Origin: Acidobacteriota bacterium
GTDB taxonomy: Bacteria; Acidobacteriota; Terriglobia; Bryobacterales; Bryobacteraceae
DNA length: 43,128 bases
Direction of reading: 5' to 3'
Assembly: GCA_947470805.1 (NCBI GenBank)
Contig: CANIVU010000076.1
Span: 1-43,128 of the forward strand
Under the pieces are notes generated by a model. The model was not told where the DNA came from. It saw nothing but the letters and a program-made list of their open reading frames with translations, and searched no databases. Each line of letters opens with the position of its first letter. Position 1 is the first letter of the stretch. Of the stretch, positions 8,816 to 17,958 are shown in pieces. The position numbers were made by a program, and so were the translations under genes.

Positions 8816-10127
8816 TGATGAGTCGAATATCGGGCTGTCGCTGCGCTTGATTTTGGAGCGGGAGGGGTTTGCGGTGACTACCTTCACGAGCGCTTCCGAT
8901 TACCGGCGCGCGGCGGGGCGGGAGGCGGTGGCGCTGTTTTTATTCGACGTGCGGCTGCCGGATGCTTCGGGATTGGATTTGCTGCGGGAGTTGCGGGCGG
9001 CGGGCGTGGTGGCGCCGGTGATCATGATTTCCGGGCATGGGACGATTGCCGATGCGGTGGAGGCGGTGCATGCCGGGGCGTACGATTTCCTGGAGAAGCC
9101 TTTGCATCGGGAGCGGGTGTTGCTGGCGGTGCGGAACGGTTTGGACCAGTTGGTGTTGCGGGAGGAGAATAAGCGGCTGAAGGAGCAGGTGGGGACGGCG
9201 CGGATGATGGGTTCGTCGCCCGCGTTTGCAAGGACTGTTGAACAGGCGACGCTGGCGGCGAAGAGCGATGTGCGGGTGTTGTTGATGGGGGAATCGGGGA
9301 CGGGGAAGGAGCTGTTGGCGGCGCATATACATGGCGCGTCGCCGTTTGCTTCGGGACCGTTCATTAAGGTGAATTGTGCGGCGATTCCGAATGAATTGAT
9401 GGAATCGGAATTGTTTGGACATGAGAAGGGGGCGTTCACGGGGGCGGCGGGATTGCGGCGCGGGAAGTTTGAATTGGCTGATGGGGGGACGTTGTTTTTG
9501 GATGAAGTGGGGGACTTGCCACAGGCGGCGCAGGCGAAGCTGTTGCGGGTTTTGCAGGAGGGGGAGTTTCATCGGTTGGGCGGGGAGCAGCCGGTGCGGA
9601 TTAGCGTGCGGGTACTGTCGGCAACGAACAAAGATTTGGCGGCGGAGGTGGCGGCGGGGAGGTTCCGGGAGGACCTGTATTACAGGCTGGCGGTGGTGCC
9701 GTTGCGGGTGCCGGCGTTACGGGAGCGGCCGCAGGATGTGCGGGTTTTGGCGGCGCATTTTCTGGAGGAGTTTTGCGGGCGGAATAACGTGCGGATGAAG
9801 TTGTTTGATGATTCCGTGTTTGATTTGTTTGAGAAGTATGGGTGGCCGGGGAATGCGCGGGAGTTGCGGAATGTGGTGGAGCGGATGGCGATATTGAGCC
9901 CGGGGGATGTATTGGATAAAGAGTCGGCGCCGATTGAGTTGCGGTTGGGACGGGATCCGGATGCGCCGAATTCGGTGGAAGAGGCGCGGCGCGGGGCGGA
10001 GCGGGACCACATTACCCGGGCGCTGGATGAGGCGGCGTGGAATGTGTCGGCCGCGGCGCGGGCGTTGGGGATGGAGCGGACGTCATTGCATAAGCGGATT
10101 CGGGCATTGGGGTTGGCTCGGGGGTAG
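8793..10127 (+). CDS. NtrC/NtrX-family sigma-54-dependent response regulator
   Basis: The 444-residue protein has a receiver domain with Asp8/Asp9, phosphoacceptor Asp52 (LFLFDVRLP) and Lys102. The AAA+ domain has Walker A GESGTGKE (166-173), the sigma-54 contact loop GAFTGA (213-218), Walker B TLFLDEVGDL (233-242) and WPGNARELRNVVER. It ends in a Fis-type helix-turn-helix (about 400-442, ending in SLHKRIRALGL). All catalytic and sigma-54 contact residues are present, so it should be a working activator. It is the partner of the kinase, with which it overlaps by 23 bases. I found no convincing -24/-12 sigma-54 promoter in the window, so its targets are probably elsewhere. Confidence 0.93.
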   Translation: MRRIWIVDDESNIGLSLRLILEREGFAVTTFTSASDYRRAAGREAVALFLFDVRLPDASGLDLLRELRAAGVVAPVIMISGHGTIADAVEAVHAGAYDFLEKPLHRERVLLAVRNGLDQLVLREENKRLKEQVGTARMMGSSPAFARTVEQATLAAKSDVRVLLMGESGTGKELLAAHIHGASPFASGPFIKVNCAAIPNELMESELFGHEKGAFTGAAGLRRGKFELADGGTLFLDEVGDLPQAAQAKLLRVLQEGEFHRLGGEQPVRISVRVLSATNKDLAAEVAAGRFREDLYYRLAVVPLRVPALRERPQDVRVLAAHFLEEFCGRNNVRMKLFDDSVFDLFEKYGWPGNARELRNVVERMAILSPGDVLDKESAPIELRLGRDPDAPNSVEEARRGAERDHITRALDEAAWNVSAAARALGMERTSLHKRIRALGLARG

Positions 10128-10272
10128 TTTGCGTTGTTCGATTCCGAGTGCCGGTAGCAACTTTTAGGGGACCATGCAGCCCGTGCGAATGTTAGCAGTG
10201 TCATGAGTTGGACGGCTGTCTTTTGGGCGTTTGTGCCGCGGTTCCGTGTGCGGCGCGAGTTAAGCGTTTATC

Positions 10273-12945
10273 ATGTTTGATGTGGCAGCCCTGAAGAGAC
10301 TATTCGTTCTGGTTGTGGGAATTGTCGCGTTGCGTGGCGCGGAGTTTGAGAAAGACGTGCGTCCGCTGCTGGCGGCGAAGTGCGTGAAGTGCCATGGGGG
10401 CGAGCGGACGGCGGGCGGGTTCGACATGACTTCGGCGGAGGCGTTCGCCAAGGCCGGGGTTGTTGTTAAGGGGGATCCGGCGGGGAGCAAGCTGTTCCAA
10501 CATGTTTCGTCGGGGAAGATGCCGATGGGCGGGCCGCGGTTGACGGCTGAGGAAGTGGCGGTGGTGGGGGATTGGATTCGGGGCGGGGCTGTTTATACGG
10601 GCTCGCTGGCGGTGGCGAAGAAGAAGGCCTGGTGGGCGTTTGTGCCGCCGGTGAAGGGGCCTCTGGGTTCAATTGATGCGTATTTGCAGGCGAAGCTGGC
10701 TACGAAGGGCCTGGGGTTTTCTGCGCGGGCTTCGGAGCGGGATTTGACTCGGCGGTTGTTTTTCAGCTTGACCGGGTTGCCGCCGACGGATGCGGACTAT
10801 AAGAGAACGTATGCGGAGAATGTGGACCGGTTGTTGGCGTCGCCTGAGTATGGAGAACGCTGGGCGAGGTACTGGCTGGACGTGGTGCGGTTCGGCGAGA
10901 CCGATGGCGGGGAGCATAACTTTGAACGGTTTCATGCGTGGCGGTATCGGGATTGGGTGATTGACGCGTTTAACCGGGACATGCCGTATACGCAGTTTGT
11001 TAGGGAGCAGATTACCGGGGACTTGTTAAGGCCGAAGGATCCACAGTCGGTGGCGGCGACGGGGTTCCTTGTTGCGGGGCCTTGGGATTCGGTGAGCGCG
11101 GAGTTGAACAAAGACGCGCTGATGAAGAAGACGGCGCGGATGGATGAGTTGGACGATATGGTCACCACTACGTTCCATTCGTTCCAAGCGATGACGGTGA
11201 ATTGCGCGCGGTGCCACGATCACAAGTTCGACCCGATTCCGACGAAGGATTATTATTCGCTGACGGCCGTGTTTGGTGGTGTTGGGTTCGGGACGCGCGA
11301 GGTTGTGACCGACTCGGCGAAGCAGGCCTATGAGGCGGCGGCGAAGCCGTTCCAGGTGGAGTTGGCGCGGGTGCAGAAGGAACTGGATTCGATTGAGGCT
11401 CCGGTGCGAACGCGGATGATGCGGGAGCGGTATCAGGCGCTGGATGAACGGCGGAGCGGGGAGAAGTACCGGGTGCCGCTGGCTCCGTTCTTCAACCGGA
11501 ATGCGTTTGCGCCGGTGACGGGGGCGGCTTACCGGCTGGTGATTTCGGGGCATAGCGGGAAGCTTCCGAAGATTGATTTGTTGGAACTGAAGCCGGCTGG
11601 TTTGACGGTGCGGGATTTTGTGGGTTCTTCGCAGGCCACGGCCGCGGTGCCGGTGATTCTGCCGATTCCGGGGAAGGGAACTGTCAGCGAGATTGCGTGG
11701 TCGACGGACCGGGTGATGGGGAAGAGCGACGGGCAGATTCGGGTGTATTCGCTGGAGGTTTCCGACGATGGCGTGAATTGGCGGGCGGTGGCTGGGTCGC
11801 TGGATCACATCAGCGTGAATGAGTTGGAGTTGCCGTCTGTGAGTGAGGCGGAGGTGGTGGCGGCGTTGACGGACGCGGCGCGGGCGCGGCGGGCGGAGTT
11901 GTTGGGGGAGCGGGACGCGTGGAAGAAGAAATTGGACGCGGTGCCGGCGCCGGCGATGGTGTACGCGGCCAAGCCGCACCCGGTGGAACCCGCGTATTTA
12001 TTGGAGCGCGGGAGTGTGGCGAAGGCGAAGGAAGAAGTTTTTCCGGGGGCGCTATCGGCGCTGGGGCACCGGCCTGCTTCGTTTGGGTTGGACTCGAAGG
12101 CTCCGGATGATTTGCGGCGGACGGCGCTGGCCGATTGGATAACGGATGAGAAGAATCCGCTAACGGCGCGGGTGATTGTGAACCGGGTATGGTTCTATCA
12201 TTTCGGCAACGGGATTGTGAATACGCCGAGCGATTTCGGGTTGATGGGAGATCGACCGTCGCACCCGGAACTGCTGGACTGGCTGGCGGTTTCGTTCATG
12301 GAGAACGGGTGGAGCCTGAAGTGGCTGCAGCGGCAGATTGTGATGTCGCAGGCGTTTCAGCAGTGGTCGGCTTTGAATGAAAAGGCCTTTGCCGTGGACG
12401 CCGATAACCGGTTGCTGTGGCGGATGCCGCTGCGGCGGATGGACGCCGAGGCGTTGCGGGATACGATGCTGGCGGCGACGGGGAGTTTGAACTTCGAACG
12501 CGGCGGGCCGAGCTATTTGTTGCAGAAGAAGGGCGGGGGGGGATCGTATATTTACGATGCTCTGGACAATGACGGACCGGCGGTTTGGCGGCGCGCGGTG
12601 TACCGGTTTGTGGTGCGCGGGGGCGGGCGGATTTTCATGGACAGTTTTGATTGTCCGGACCCTTCGGTGGCGACGCCGCAGCGGAGCAATTCGAATACGC
12701 CGGTGCAGGCGCTGACGCTGTTGAACAATTCGTTTGTGATGAAGCAGAGCGAACGGATGGCGGAGCGGTTGCGGCGGGAGGCGAGCGACGTTTCCGGGCA
12801 GGTGGCGCGAGCGTATTCGCTGCTGTATGGGCGGGCGCCGTCGGGGAAAGAGTTGCAGGCCGGGGTTGCGTTTATCGGGCAGCATTCGCTGGCTGCCTAT
12901 GCGCGCGTGCTGTTTAACACCAACGAGTTTTTATACACACCATGA
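10273..12945 (+). CDS. PSD1 cytochrome (PSCyt1-DUF1549-DUF1553) with discoidin-like insert
   Basis: The 890-residue exported protein has an N-terminal signal (about 8-22). The first haem c motif, CVKCH (37-41), lies in a planctomycete-type cytochrome domain. DUF1549 (about 130-340) contains a second CxxCH, CARCHDHKFDP starting at Cys311. A central insert (about 440-530) has VSEIAWSTDR and RVYSLEVSDDGVNW, typical of F5/8 type C (discoidin-like) carbohydrate-binding folds. DUF1553 covers about 610-870 and includes NPLTARVIVNRVWFYHFGNG and TPVQALTLLNN. The family is common in Planctomycetes, Verrucomicrobia and Solibacteres; its reaction is not established. Periplasmic redox work on a glycan is plausible (inference). 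The stop overlaps the next start (ATGA), and it opens a five-gene unit. Confidence 0.88.
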   Translation: MFDVAALKRLFVLVVGIVALRGAEFEKDVRPLLAAKCVKCHGGERTAGGFDMTSAEAFAKAGVVVKGDPAGSKLFQHVSSGKMPMGGPRLTAEEVAVVGDWIRGGAVYTGSLAVAKKKAWWAFVPPVKGPLGSIDAYLQAKLATKGLGFSARASERDLTRRLFFSLTGLPPTDADYKRTYAENVDRLLASPEYGERWARYWLDVVRFGETDGGEHNFERFHAWRYRDWVIDAFNRDMPYTQFVREQITGDLLRPKDPQSVAATGFLVAGPWDSVSAELNKDALMKKTARMDELDDMVTTTFHSFQAMTVNCARCHDHKFDPIPTKDYYSLTAVFGGVGFGTREVVTDSAKQAYEAAAKPFQVELARVQKELDSIEAPVRTRMMRERYQALDERRSGEKYRVPLAPFFNRNAFAPVTGAAYRLVISGHSGKLPKIDLLELKPAGLTVRDFVGSSQATAAVPVILPIPGKGTVSEIAWSTDRVMGKSDGQIRVYSLEVSDDGVNWRAVAGSLDHISVNELELPSVSEAEVVAALTDAARARRAELLGERDAWKKKLDAVPAPAMVYAAKPHPVEPAYLLERGSVAKAKEEVFPGALSALGHRPASFGLDSKAPDDLRRTALADWITDEKNPLTARVIVNRVWFYHFGNGIVNTPSDFGLMGDRPSHPELLDWLAVSFMENGWSLKWLQRQIVMSQAFQQWSALNEKAFAVDADNRLLWRMPLRRMDAEALRDTMLAATGSLNFERGGPSYLLQKKGGGGSYIYDALDNDGPAVWRRAVYRFVVRGGGRIFMDSFDCPDPSVATPQRSNSNTPVQALTLLNNSFVMKQSERMAERLRREASDVSGQVARAYSLLYGRAPSGKELQAGVAFIGQHSLAAYARVLFNTNEFLYTP

Positions 12946-14333
12946 GACGGAAAACGACACGCCGGGAGATGCTGTGGGAGGTGGGCGGCGGGCTCGCCGG
13001 AATTGCGCTGGCGCAGATGGAGGCGCAGGCGGCGCCGCGCAAGCCGGGGACGCATTTTGCGCCGAAGGCGAAGAACGTCATTCTCATCTACCTGCCTGGG
13101 GGGATTAGTGCGATTGACACCTTCGACTATAAGCCTGACCTGGTGAAGCACCACGGGAAGCAGACGAAGGGCGAGAATACGATCACGCCGTTTTTTGGCA
13201 AGCCGGGGGCGGTGATGAAATCGCCGTGGGAGTTCCGGCCGTATGGGAAGTCGGGGAAGTATGTGTCCGATCTGCTGCCGCATTTGGCGCAGCGGGTGGA
13301 CGATATGACGTTCTTCCATTCGATGGTGGCGCGGAGCAATGCGCACGGGCCGGCGATCTTCCAGATGTCGACGGGGTACATTTTTCAGGGGTTTCCGTCG
13401 GTGGGTTCGTGGGTTAGTTATGGGTTGGGATCGGAGAATCAGAACCTGCCGTCGTTTGTGGTTTTGCCGGATCCGCGCGGGTTGCCGCCTTGCGGGGTTG
13501 CCAATTGGGGGAACGGGTTTTTGCCGGCGCAGCACCAGGGCGTGATGTTCGGCGACCAGAAGAACCCGATTGCGGATTTGCGGGCTCCGGTGGCACCGGC
13601 GGTGCAGGCGGCTTCGTATGATTTGCTGTCGCAGTTGAATGAGGAACACTTGGGCGCGCATCCGGGGGATGACGCGTTGGCGGGGCGGATTCGCGCGTAC
13701 GAGATGGCAGCGCGGATGCAGGTGAGTGCGCCGGAGGTGACGGACATCAAGGGCGAGAGTGAGGCTACGCGCGAGGCGTATGGGTTGAACGATCCGGCGA
13801 CGCGGGCGTATGGGTACAACTGCCTGCTGGCGCGGCGGCTGGTGGAGCGTGGTGTGCGGTGCGTGCAGTTATTCAATGGCGGGCACTTCGGGGCGCCGCG
13901 GATTAACTGGGACGGACATGAGGACTTGCGCGCGAACCATTCGCGGTGCGCGGCTTCGATGGATAAGCCGACGGCGGCGTTACTGGCTGATTTGAAACAG
14001 CGCGGGATGTTGAACGATACGGTGGTGGTATGGACGACGGAGTTCGGACGGCTGCCGATTAGCGAGGGCATTGGCGAGGGCGGGCGCGATCATAATCCGG
14101 AGGGGTTTACGTCGTTCATGGCGGGGGCCGGGCTGAAGCCGGGCTATTCGTATGGGCGGACGGATGAGCTGGGGTACAAGACCGCGGAGAACCCGACGAC
14201 GATTTACGATTTCCATGCGACGCTGCTGCATTTGCTGGGGCTGGACTATACGCGGTTGAGCTGGTATCACAACGGGCTGCAACGACGGTTGACCGATGTG
14301 CATGGGCATGTGGTGAAAGACGTGTTGGCCTAG
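12942..14333 (+). CDS. DUF1501 secreted protein (alkaline-phosphatase/sulfatase-like fold), Tat signal
   Basis: The 463-residue protein has a twin-arginine leader (TTRREML followed by a Gly/Ala/Leu core, residues 5-25), so it is probably exported folded. The DUF1501 hallmarks are HFAPKAKNVILIYLPGG (about 39-55), DTFDYKP, SWVSYGLGSENQNLPSFVVL, LLARRLVERGVRCVQLF and VVVWTTEFGRLP followed by GGRDHNPEGFTSFMAG. The last blocks resemble the metal-binding end of alkaline phosphatase superfamily enzymes. DUF1501 genes travel with PSD1 genes, as here with a four-base overlap; substrate and reaction are unknown. Confidence 0.88.
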   Translation: MRRKTTRREMLWEVGGGLAGIALAQMEAQAAPRKPGTHFAPKAKNVILIYLPGGISAIDTFDYKPDLVKHHGKQTKGENTITPFFGKPGAVMKSPWEFRPYGKSGKYVSDLLPHLAQRVDDMTFFHSMVARSNAHGPAIFQMSTGYIFQGFPSVGSWVSYGLGSENQNLPSFVVLPDPRGLPPCGVANWGNGFLPAQHQGVMFGDQKNPIADLRAPVAPAVQAASYDLLSQLNEEHLGAHPGDDALAGRIRAYEMAARMQVSAPEVTDIKGESEATREAYGLNDPATRAYGYNCLLARRLVERGVRCVQLFNGGHFGAPRINWDGHEDLRANHSRCAASMDKPTAALLADLKQRGMLNDTVVVWTTEFGRLPISEGIGEGGRDHNPEGFTSFMAGAGLKPGYSYGRTDELGYKTAENPTTIYDFHATLLHLLGLDYTRLSWYHNGLQRRLTDVHGHVVKDVLA

Positions 14334-14860
14334 TGGGGATGCTGGTGCTGCGGGTGGCGCGGAAGACGACGGTGTGGACGAAGGCGGAGCATCGGGATCC
14401 GGCGGTTCATGAGCCGATTTTCCGGGCTGGGGACCGGGTGCGTTCGGCGGGCGGGACGGCGGCGGCGGATGTGCTGATTGTGGAAGACGAAGACGGCGTG
14501 GGGACTCGGCTGGTGCCGTTGGCCTTTCAGCCGCGGGAGGTGGAGCGGCGGTGGGCGTTGTTTGGGTTGCGGCTGGGGGATGAGGGCGCGGTGGAGCTTT
14601 GGTTGCGAGGGGACCGGTTGTACGACGGCGTGCCGCGGCGGGCGGAGTACCGGTTGGCGGTGCTGCGACCGGATTCGGTGACGCGGGTGATTCATAATGC
14701 AAAGAACGACTTTTCGGCATCGAGCGGACGGGAACGGACGTATCGCTGGAACGATTTTGTAATTGAGCATTTGGGTACTGATGCGATGTGCGCGGCCGGG
14801 GAGCGGCTGGTGCCGTTGGAACAGGCGAAGATTGTGGATTTGCGTGAGGACTTGTTATGA
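14333..14860 (+). CDS. Unrecognised 175-residue protein inside the PSD1/DUF1501 unit
   Basis: I do not recognise this protein. The GTG start overlaps the previous TAG stop by one base (TAGTG) and the stop overlaps the next ATG by four, so it is translated as part of the unit; an ATG two codons in is an alternative start. There is no signal peptide or membrane segment, so it should stay in the cytoplasm while its neighbours are exported. It is rich in Arg, Glu and Val with alternating hydrophobic stretches (LVLRVARKTTVW, DVLIVEDEDGVGTRLVPL, YRLAVLRPDSVTRVI), suggesting mostly beta structure. Codon use matches its neighbours. A regulator or chaperone for the exported partners is possible, but nothing in the sequence proves it. 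Confidence 0.75.
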   Translation: MGMLVLRVARKTTVWTKAEHRDPAVHEPIFRAGDRVRSAGGTAAADVLIVEDEDGVGTRLVPLAFQPREVERRWALFGLRLGDEGAVELWLRGDRLYDGVPRRAEYRLAVLRPDSVTRVIHNAKNDFSASSGRERTYRWNDFVIEHLGTDAMCAAGERLVPLEQAKIVDLREDLL

Positions 14861-17800
14861 GGAAATGTTGGTTGCTGGTGGTGGTGAGCGCTGGTTTGTC
14901 CGCGCAGCAGAAGCCCGTGGACTTTCAGCGGGAGGTGCGGCCGATATTGTCCGATGCGTGCTACCACTGCCACGGGCCTGATAAGGGCTCGCGCATGGCC
15001 AATTTGCGGCTGGATGTGCCGGGGCCGGCGATTGTTGCCGGGAAGCCGGAAGAGAGCAAGTTGTGGAAGCGGATTAACCACGCCACGCCCGCGCTGCGGA
15101 TGCCGCCGCCGGCGGCGCACAAGACGTTGAACGACGCGCAGAAGGATGTGTTGAAACGGTGGATTTCCGAGGGCGCGGCGTACAAGGAGCATTGGTCGTT
15201 TACGGCTCCGGTGAAGCGGGAGTTGCCGGCGGTGAAGAACGCCCAGTGGGCGCGGAACGGGATTGACCGGTTCCTGCTGGCGCGGCTGGAGGCGGAGGGT
15301 TTACAGCCGGCGGCTGAGGCGGATAAGCGGACATTGGCGCGGCGATTGTCTTTGGACTTGACGGGCTTGCCGCCGGCCCCGGCGGAGGTGGAGTCGTTTT
15401 TGCAGGACACGGCCGCTGATGCGTATGAGCGGCTGGTGGACCGGCTGATGGCGAAGCCGCAGTATGGGGAGCATCGGGGGCGGTACTGGCTGGACGCGGC
15501 GCGGTATGGGGACACGCACGGCATTCACGTCGATAACTATCGCGAGATGTGGCCGTACCGGGATTGGGTGATTGCGGCGTTCAACAAGAATATGCCGTTC
15601 GACCAGTTCACGCTGGAGCAACTGGCTGGGGATTTACTGCCGAATCCGACGATGGAGCAGACGGTGGCGACGGGCTTTCACCGCTGCAATATTACGACGA
15701 ATGAAGGCGGGTCGATTGAAGAGGAAGTGGCGGCGATTTACGCGAAAGACCGCGTGGATACGACGGGGGCGGTGTGGCTGGGGCTGACGGTGGGTTGCGC
15801 GACTTGCCACGACCACAAGTTTGATCCGATTACACAGAAAGAGTTTTACCAGATGGCGGCGTTCTTCCGGAACACGACGCAGAAGCCGATGGACGGGAAT
15901 ATTCACGACACGCCGCCGGTGATTTCGGTTCCTGCGGAGCGGGAGCGAGCGCGCTGGCACCAGCTGTTGGTGGAAGAAAAGGCCCGGCGCGATGCGCGGG
16001 CGGCGCTGCGGACGCGGGCGGGGGCTGGGATGGACGAGTGGGTCCGGTTGGGGAAATACAAGACGGTGAAGACGCCGTTTAAAGGCTATTCGCCGCGATG
16101 GACGCTGCAGACGCCGGCGGTGTTGCCGGAGGGCGTGAAGCTGGTGGATGGGGCCGTGGGCGGGACGAAGGCGTTGTCGTTCGGGGCGAAGAAGTCGTTG
16201 GAGTTGCCGGCGGTGAAGCATGACCTGGATAGCCGGAAGGCGTTTACGGTGGCGGCTTGGGTGTATCTGCCGAAGGAGGAACAGAACTTCGCGGTGGCCA
16301 CCAAGCTCGACTGGGTGAACAAGAAAGACAGCATTACGCAGGGTTGGGCGTTTGACTTCGATGGACGGCGGCCGCGGTTCCAGATGATGGGCGGGAAGAA
16401 GGACGATTTGATCCTGATTCGCGCGGGGGCGTCGGGGCGATTGAAGGCCAATACCTGGCACCACATTACGGTGACGTTCGATGGGTCACGGGACTACAAG
16501 GGACTTTCCATTTTCATCGATGGGAAGGTGGCGATTACGGAGACGAATCCGAATTCGGGCGGGGGGATGGTGGAGGGTTCGACGCTTTCCAAGGCTCCGG
16601 TGACGCTCGGCAGTGATGGGAACAAGAAGTTTTTTGAGGGCGGGGCGGTGCAGGATTTGCAGATTCTGGACCGGCAGTTGCGGGATGACGAGGTGGAGAT
16701 TCTGGCCGGGTGGATGCCGTTGCGGTATGCGGGCGAGGCGTCGTTGGACGTGGCGCGTGGCGCGGCGGAGTTGCTGTATTTGCAGCGGACGGACAAGGCG
16801 TGGGGGAAGGCGAACGAGGAGTGGCTGCAGACGGTGGCCGAGCAGCGTGCGATTACGCGGCGGGCGCCGGTGACGCACGTAATGAATGAAGTTCGGGAGA
16901 AAGACCCGGAGGCGTTCGTGCTGTTCCGCGGGATGTATGACCAGCCTCGGGATAAGGTGCGGGCGGAGGTGCCGGCGGTGGCGGGGGCGTTGGGCACCAA
17001 GTATCCGAGGAACCGGTTGGGGTTGGCGAAGTGGCTGACTTCGGCGGAGAATCCGCTGACGGCGCGCGTGACGGTGAACCGGATGTGGCAGGAGATTTTC
17101 GGGAACGGAATTGTGAAGACGGCCGAGGATTTTGGCGCACAGGGTACGGCGCCGACGCATCCGGAACTGTTGGACTGGATGGCGGTGGAGTTCCGGGAGT
17201 CGGGTTGGGACGTGAAGAAGCTGGTGCGGATGATGGTGACCTCTGCGGCTTACCGGCAGGCGGCGGTGGCGACGGAGGAGAAGCGGAAGAAGGATCCGGA
17301 GAATCTGTTGATGTCGCGCGGGCCGCGGTTCCGAATGGATGGGGAGATGGTTCGGGATTACGCGTTGGCGGCTAGTGGGTTGTTGGTGCCCACGATTGGG
17401 GGCCCGAGCGTGCGGCCGTATCAGCCGGAGAAGGTGTGGGAGACGGTGGCGATGGAGGGTTCGAACACGCGGTTCTATAAGCAGGACCACGGGGAGAAAC
17501 TGTATCGACGGTCGATGTACACGTTCTGGAAGCGGAGCGCACCGCCGGCGTCGATGGAGATCTTCAACGCGCCGACGCGGGAGACGTGCACGGTGCGGCG
17601 GGAGCGGACGAATACCCCGCTGCAGGCGCTGATTACGATGAACGATGTGCAGTTCGTGGAGGCGGCGCGGAACCTGGCGGAGCGGACGATGAAGAACGTG
17701 AAGAGCGGGTTTGAGGGGCGGCTGGATTATTTGGCGGAGCGGGCGCTGGCGCGGCCGTTGGAGGCGCGGGAGAAGGCGGTGGTGGAGCGGTCGTACAAAT

Positions 17801-17958
17801 CGTTCCTGTCGCACTATGACGCGAAGCCGGAGGAGGCGAAGAAGTTGCTGGCGATGGGGGAATCGCCGCAGGATGGGAAGCTGTCGGCGCAGGAGTTGGC
17901 GGCGTGGACGATGGTGGCGAGCCAGGTGTTGAATCTCGACGAGGCGTTGAACAAATGA
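14857..17958 (+). CDS. PSD1 cytochrome (PSCyt1-DUF1549-DUF1553) with LamG-like insert
   Basis: The 1033-residue protein has a signal peptide (about 1-16, ending LSA) and a cytochrome domain with CYHCH (35-39). DUF1549 carries a second haem motif, CATCHDHKFDP, starting at Cys314. An inserted concanavalin/LamG-type domain (about 445-630) contains SRKAFTVAAWVYLPKEEQN, NTWHHITVTFDGSRDYKGLS and IFIDGKVA. DUF1553 includes NPLTARVTVNRMWQEIFGNG and TPLQALITMNDVQF. It is a paralogue of the 10273 gene with a different central binding domain, which suggests a different glycan target. Both ends overlap neighbouring genes by four bases. Confidence 0.9.
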   Translation: MRKCWLLVVVSAGLSAQQKPVDFQREVRPILSDACYHCHGPDKGSRMANLRLDVPGPAIVAGKPEESKLWKRINHATPALRMPPPAAHKTLNDAQKDVLKRWISEGAAYKEHWSFTAPVKRELPAVKNAQWARNGIDRFLLARLEAEGLQPAAEADKRTLARRLSLDLTGLPPAPAEVESFLQDTAADAYERLVDRLMAKPQYGEHRGRYWLDAARYGDTHGIHVDNYREMWPYRDWVIAAFNKNMPFDQFTLEQLAGDLLPNPTMEQTVATGFHRCNITTNEGGSIEEEVAAIYAKDRVDTTGAVWLGLTVGCATCHDHKFDPITQKEFYQMAAFFRNTTQKPMDGNIHDTPPVISVPAERERARWHQLLVEEKARRDARAALRTRAGAGMDEWVRLGKYKTVKTPFKGYSPRWTLQTPAVLPEGVKLVDGAVGGTKALSFGAKKSLELPAVKHDLDSRKAFTVAAWVYLPKEEQNFAVATKLDWVNKKDSITQGWAFDFDGRRPRFQMMGGKKDDLILIRAGASGRLKANTWHHITVTFDGSRDYKGLSIFIDGKVAITETNPNSGGGMVEGSTLSKAPVTLGSDGNKKFFEGGAVQDLQILDRQLRDDEVEILAGWMPLRYAGEASLDVARGAAELLYLQRTDKAWGKANEEWLQTVAEQRAITRRAPVTHVMNEVREKDPEAFVLFRGMYDQPRDKVRAEVPAVAGALGTKYPRNRLGLAKWLTSAENPLTARVTVNRMWQEIFGNGIVKTAEDFGAQGTAPTHPELLDWMAVEFRESGWDVKKLVRMMVTSAAYRQAAVATEEKRKKDPENLLMSRGPRFRMDGEMVRDYALAASGLLVPTIGGPSVRPYQPEKVWETVAMEGSNTRFYKQDHGEKLYRRSMYTFWKRSAPPASMEIFNAPTRETCTVRRERTNTPLQALITMNDVQFVEAARNLAERTMKNVKSGFEGRLDYLAERALARPLEAREKAVVERSYKSFLSHYDAKPEEAKKLLAMGESPQDGKLSAQELAAWTMVASQVLNLDEALNK

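Noticed and set aside
5446-10272. Sigma-54 promoter for the NtrC-type regulator
   Set aside because: TGGCAC occurs near 5460, but no GC follows at the correct distance; other TGGC sites also fail on spacing.
10128-10272. Terminator and promoter in the gap before the first PSD1 gene
   Set aside because: Only a four-pair GTTG/CAAC stem followed by TTTT and weak -10-like strings are visible; not enough to call either.
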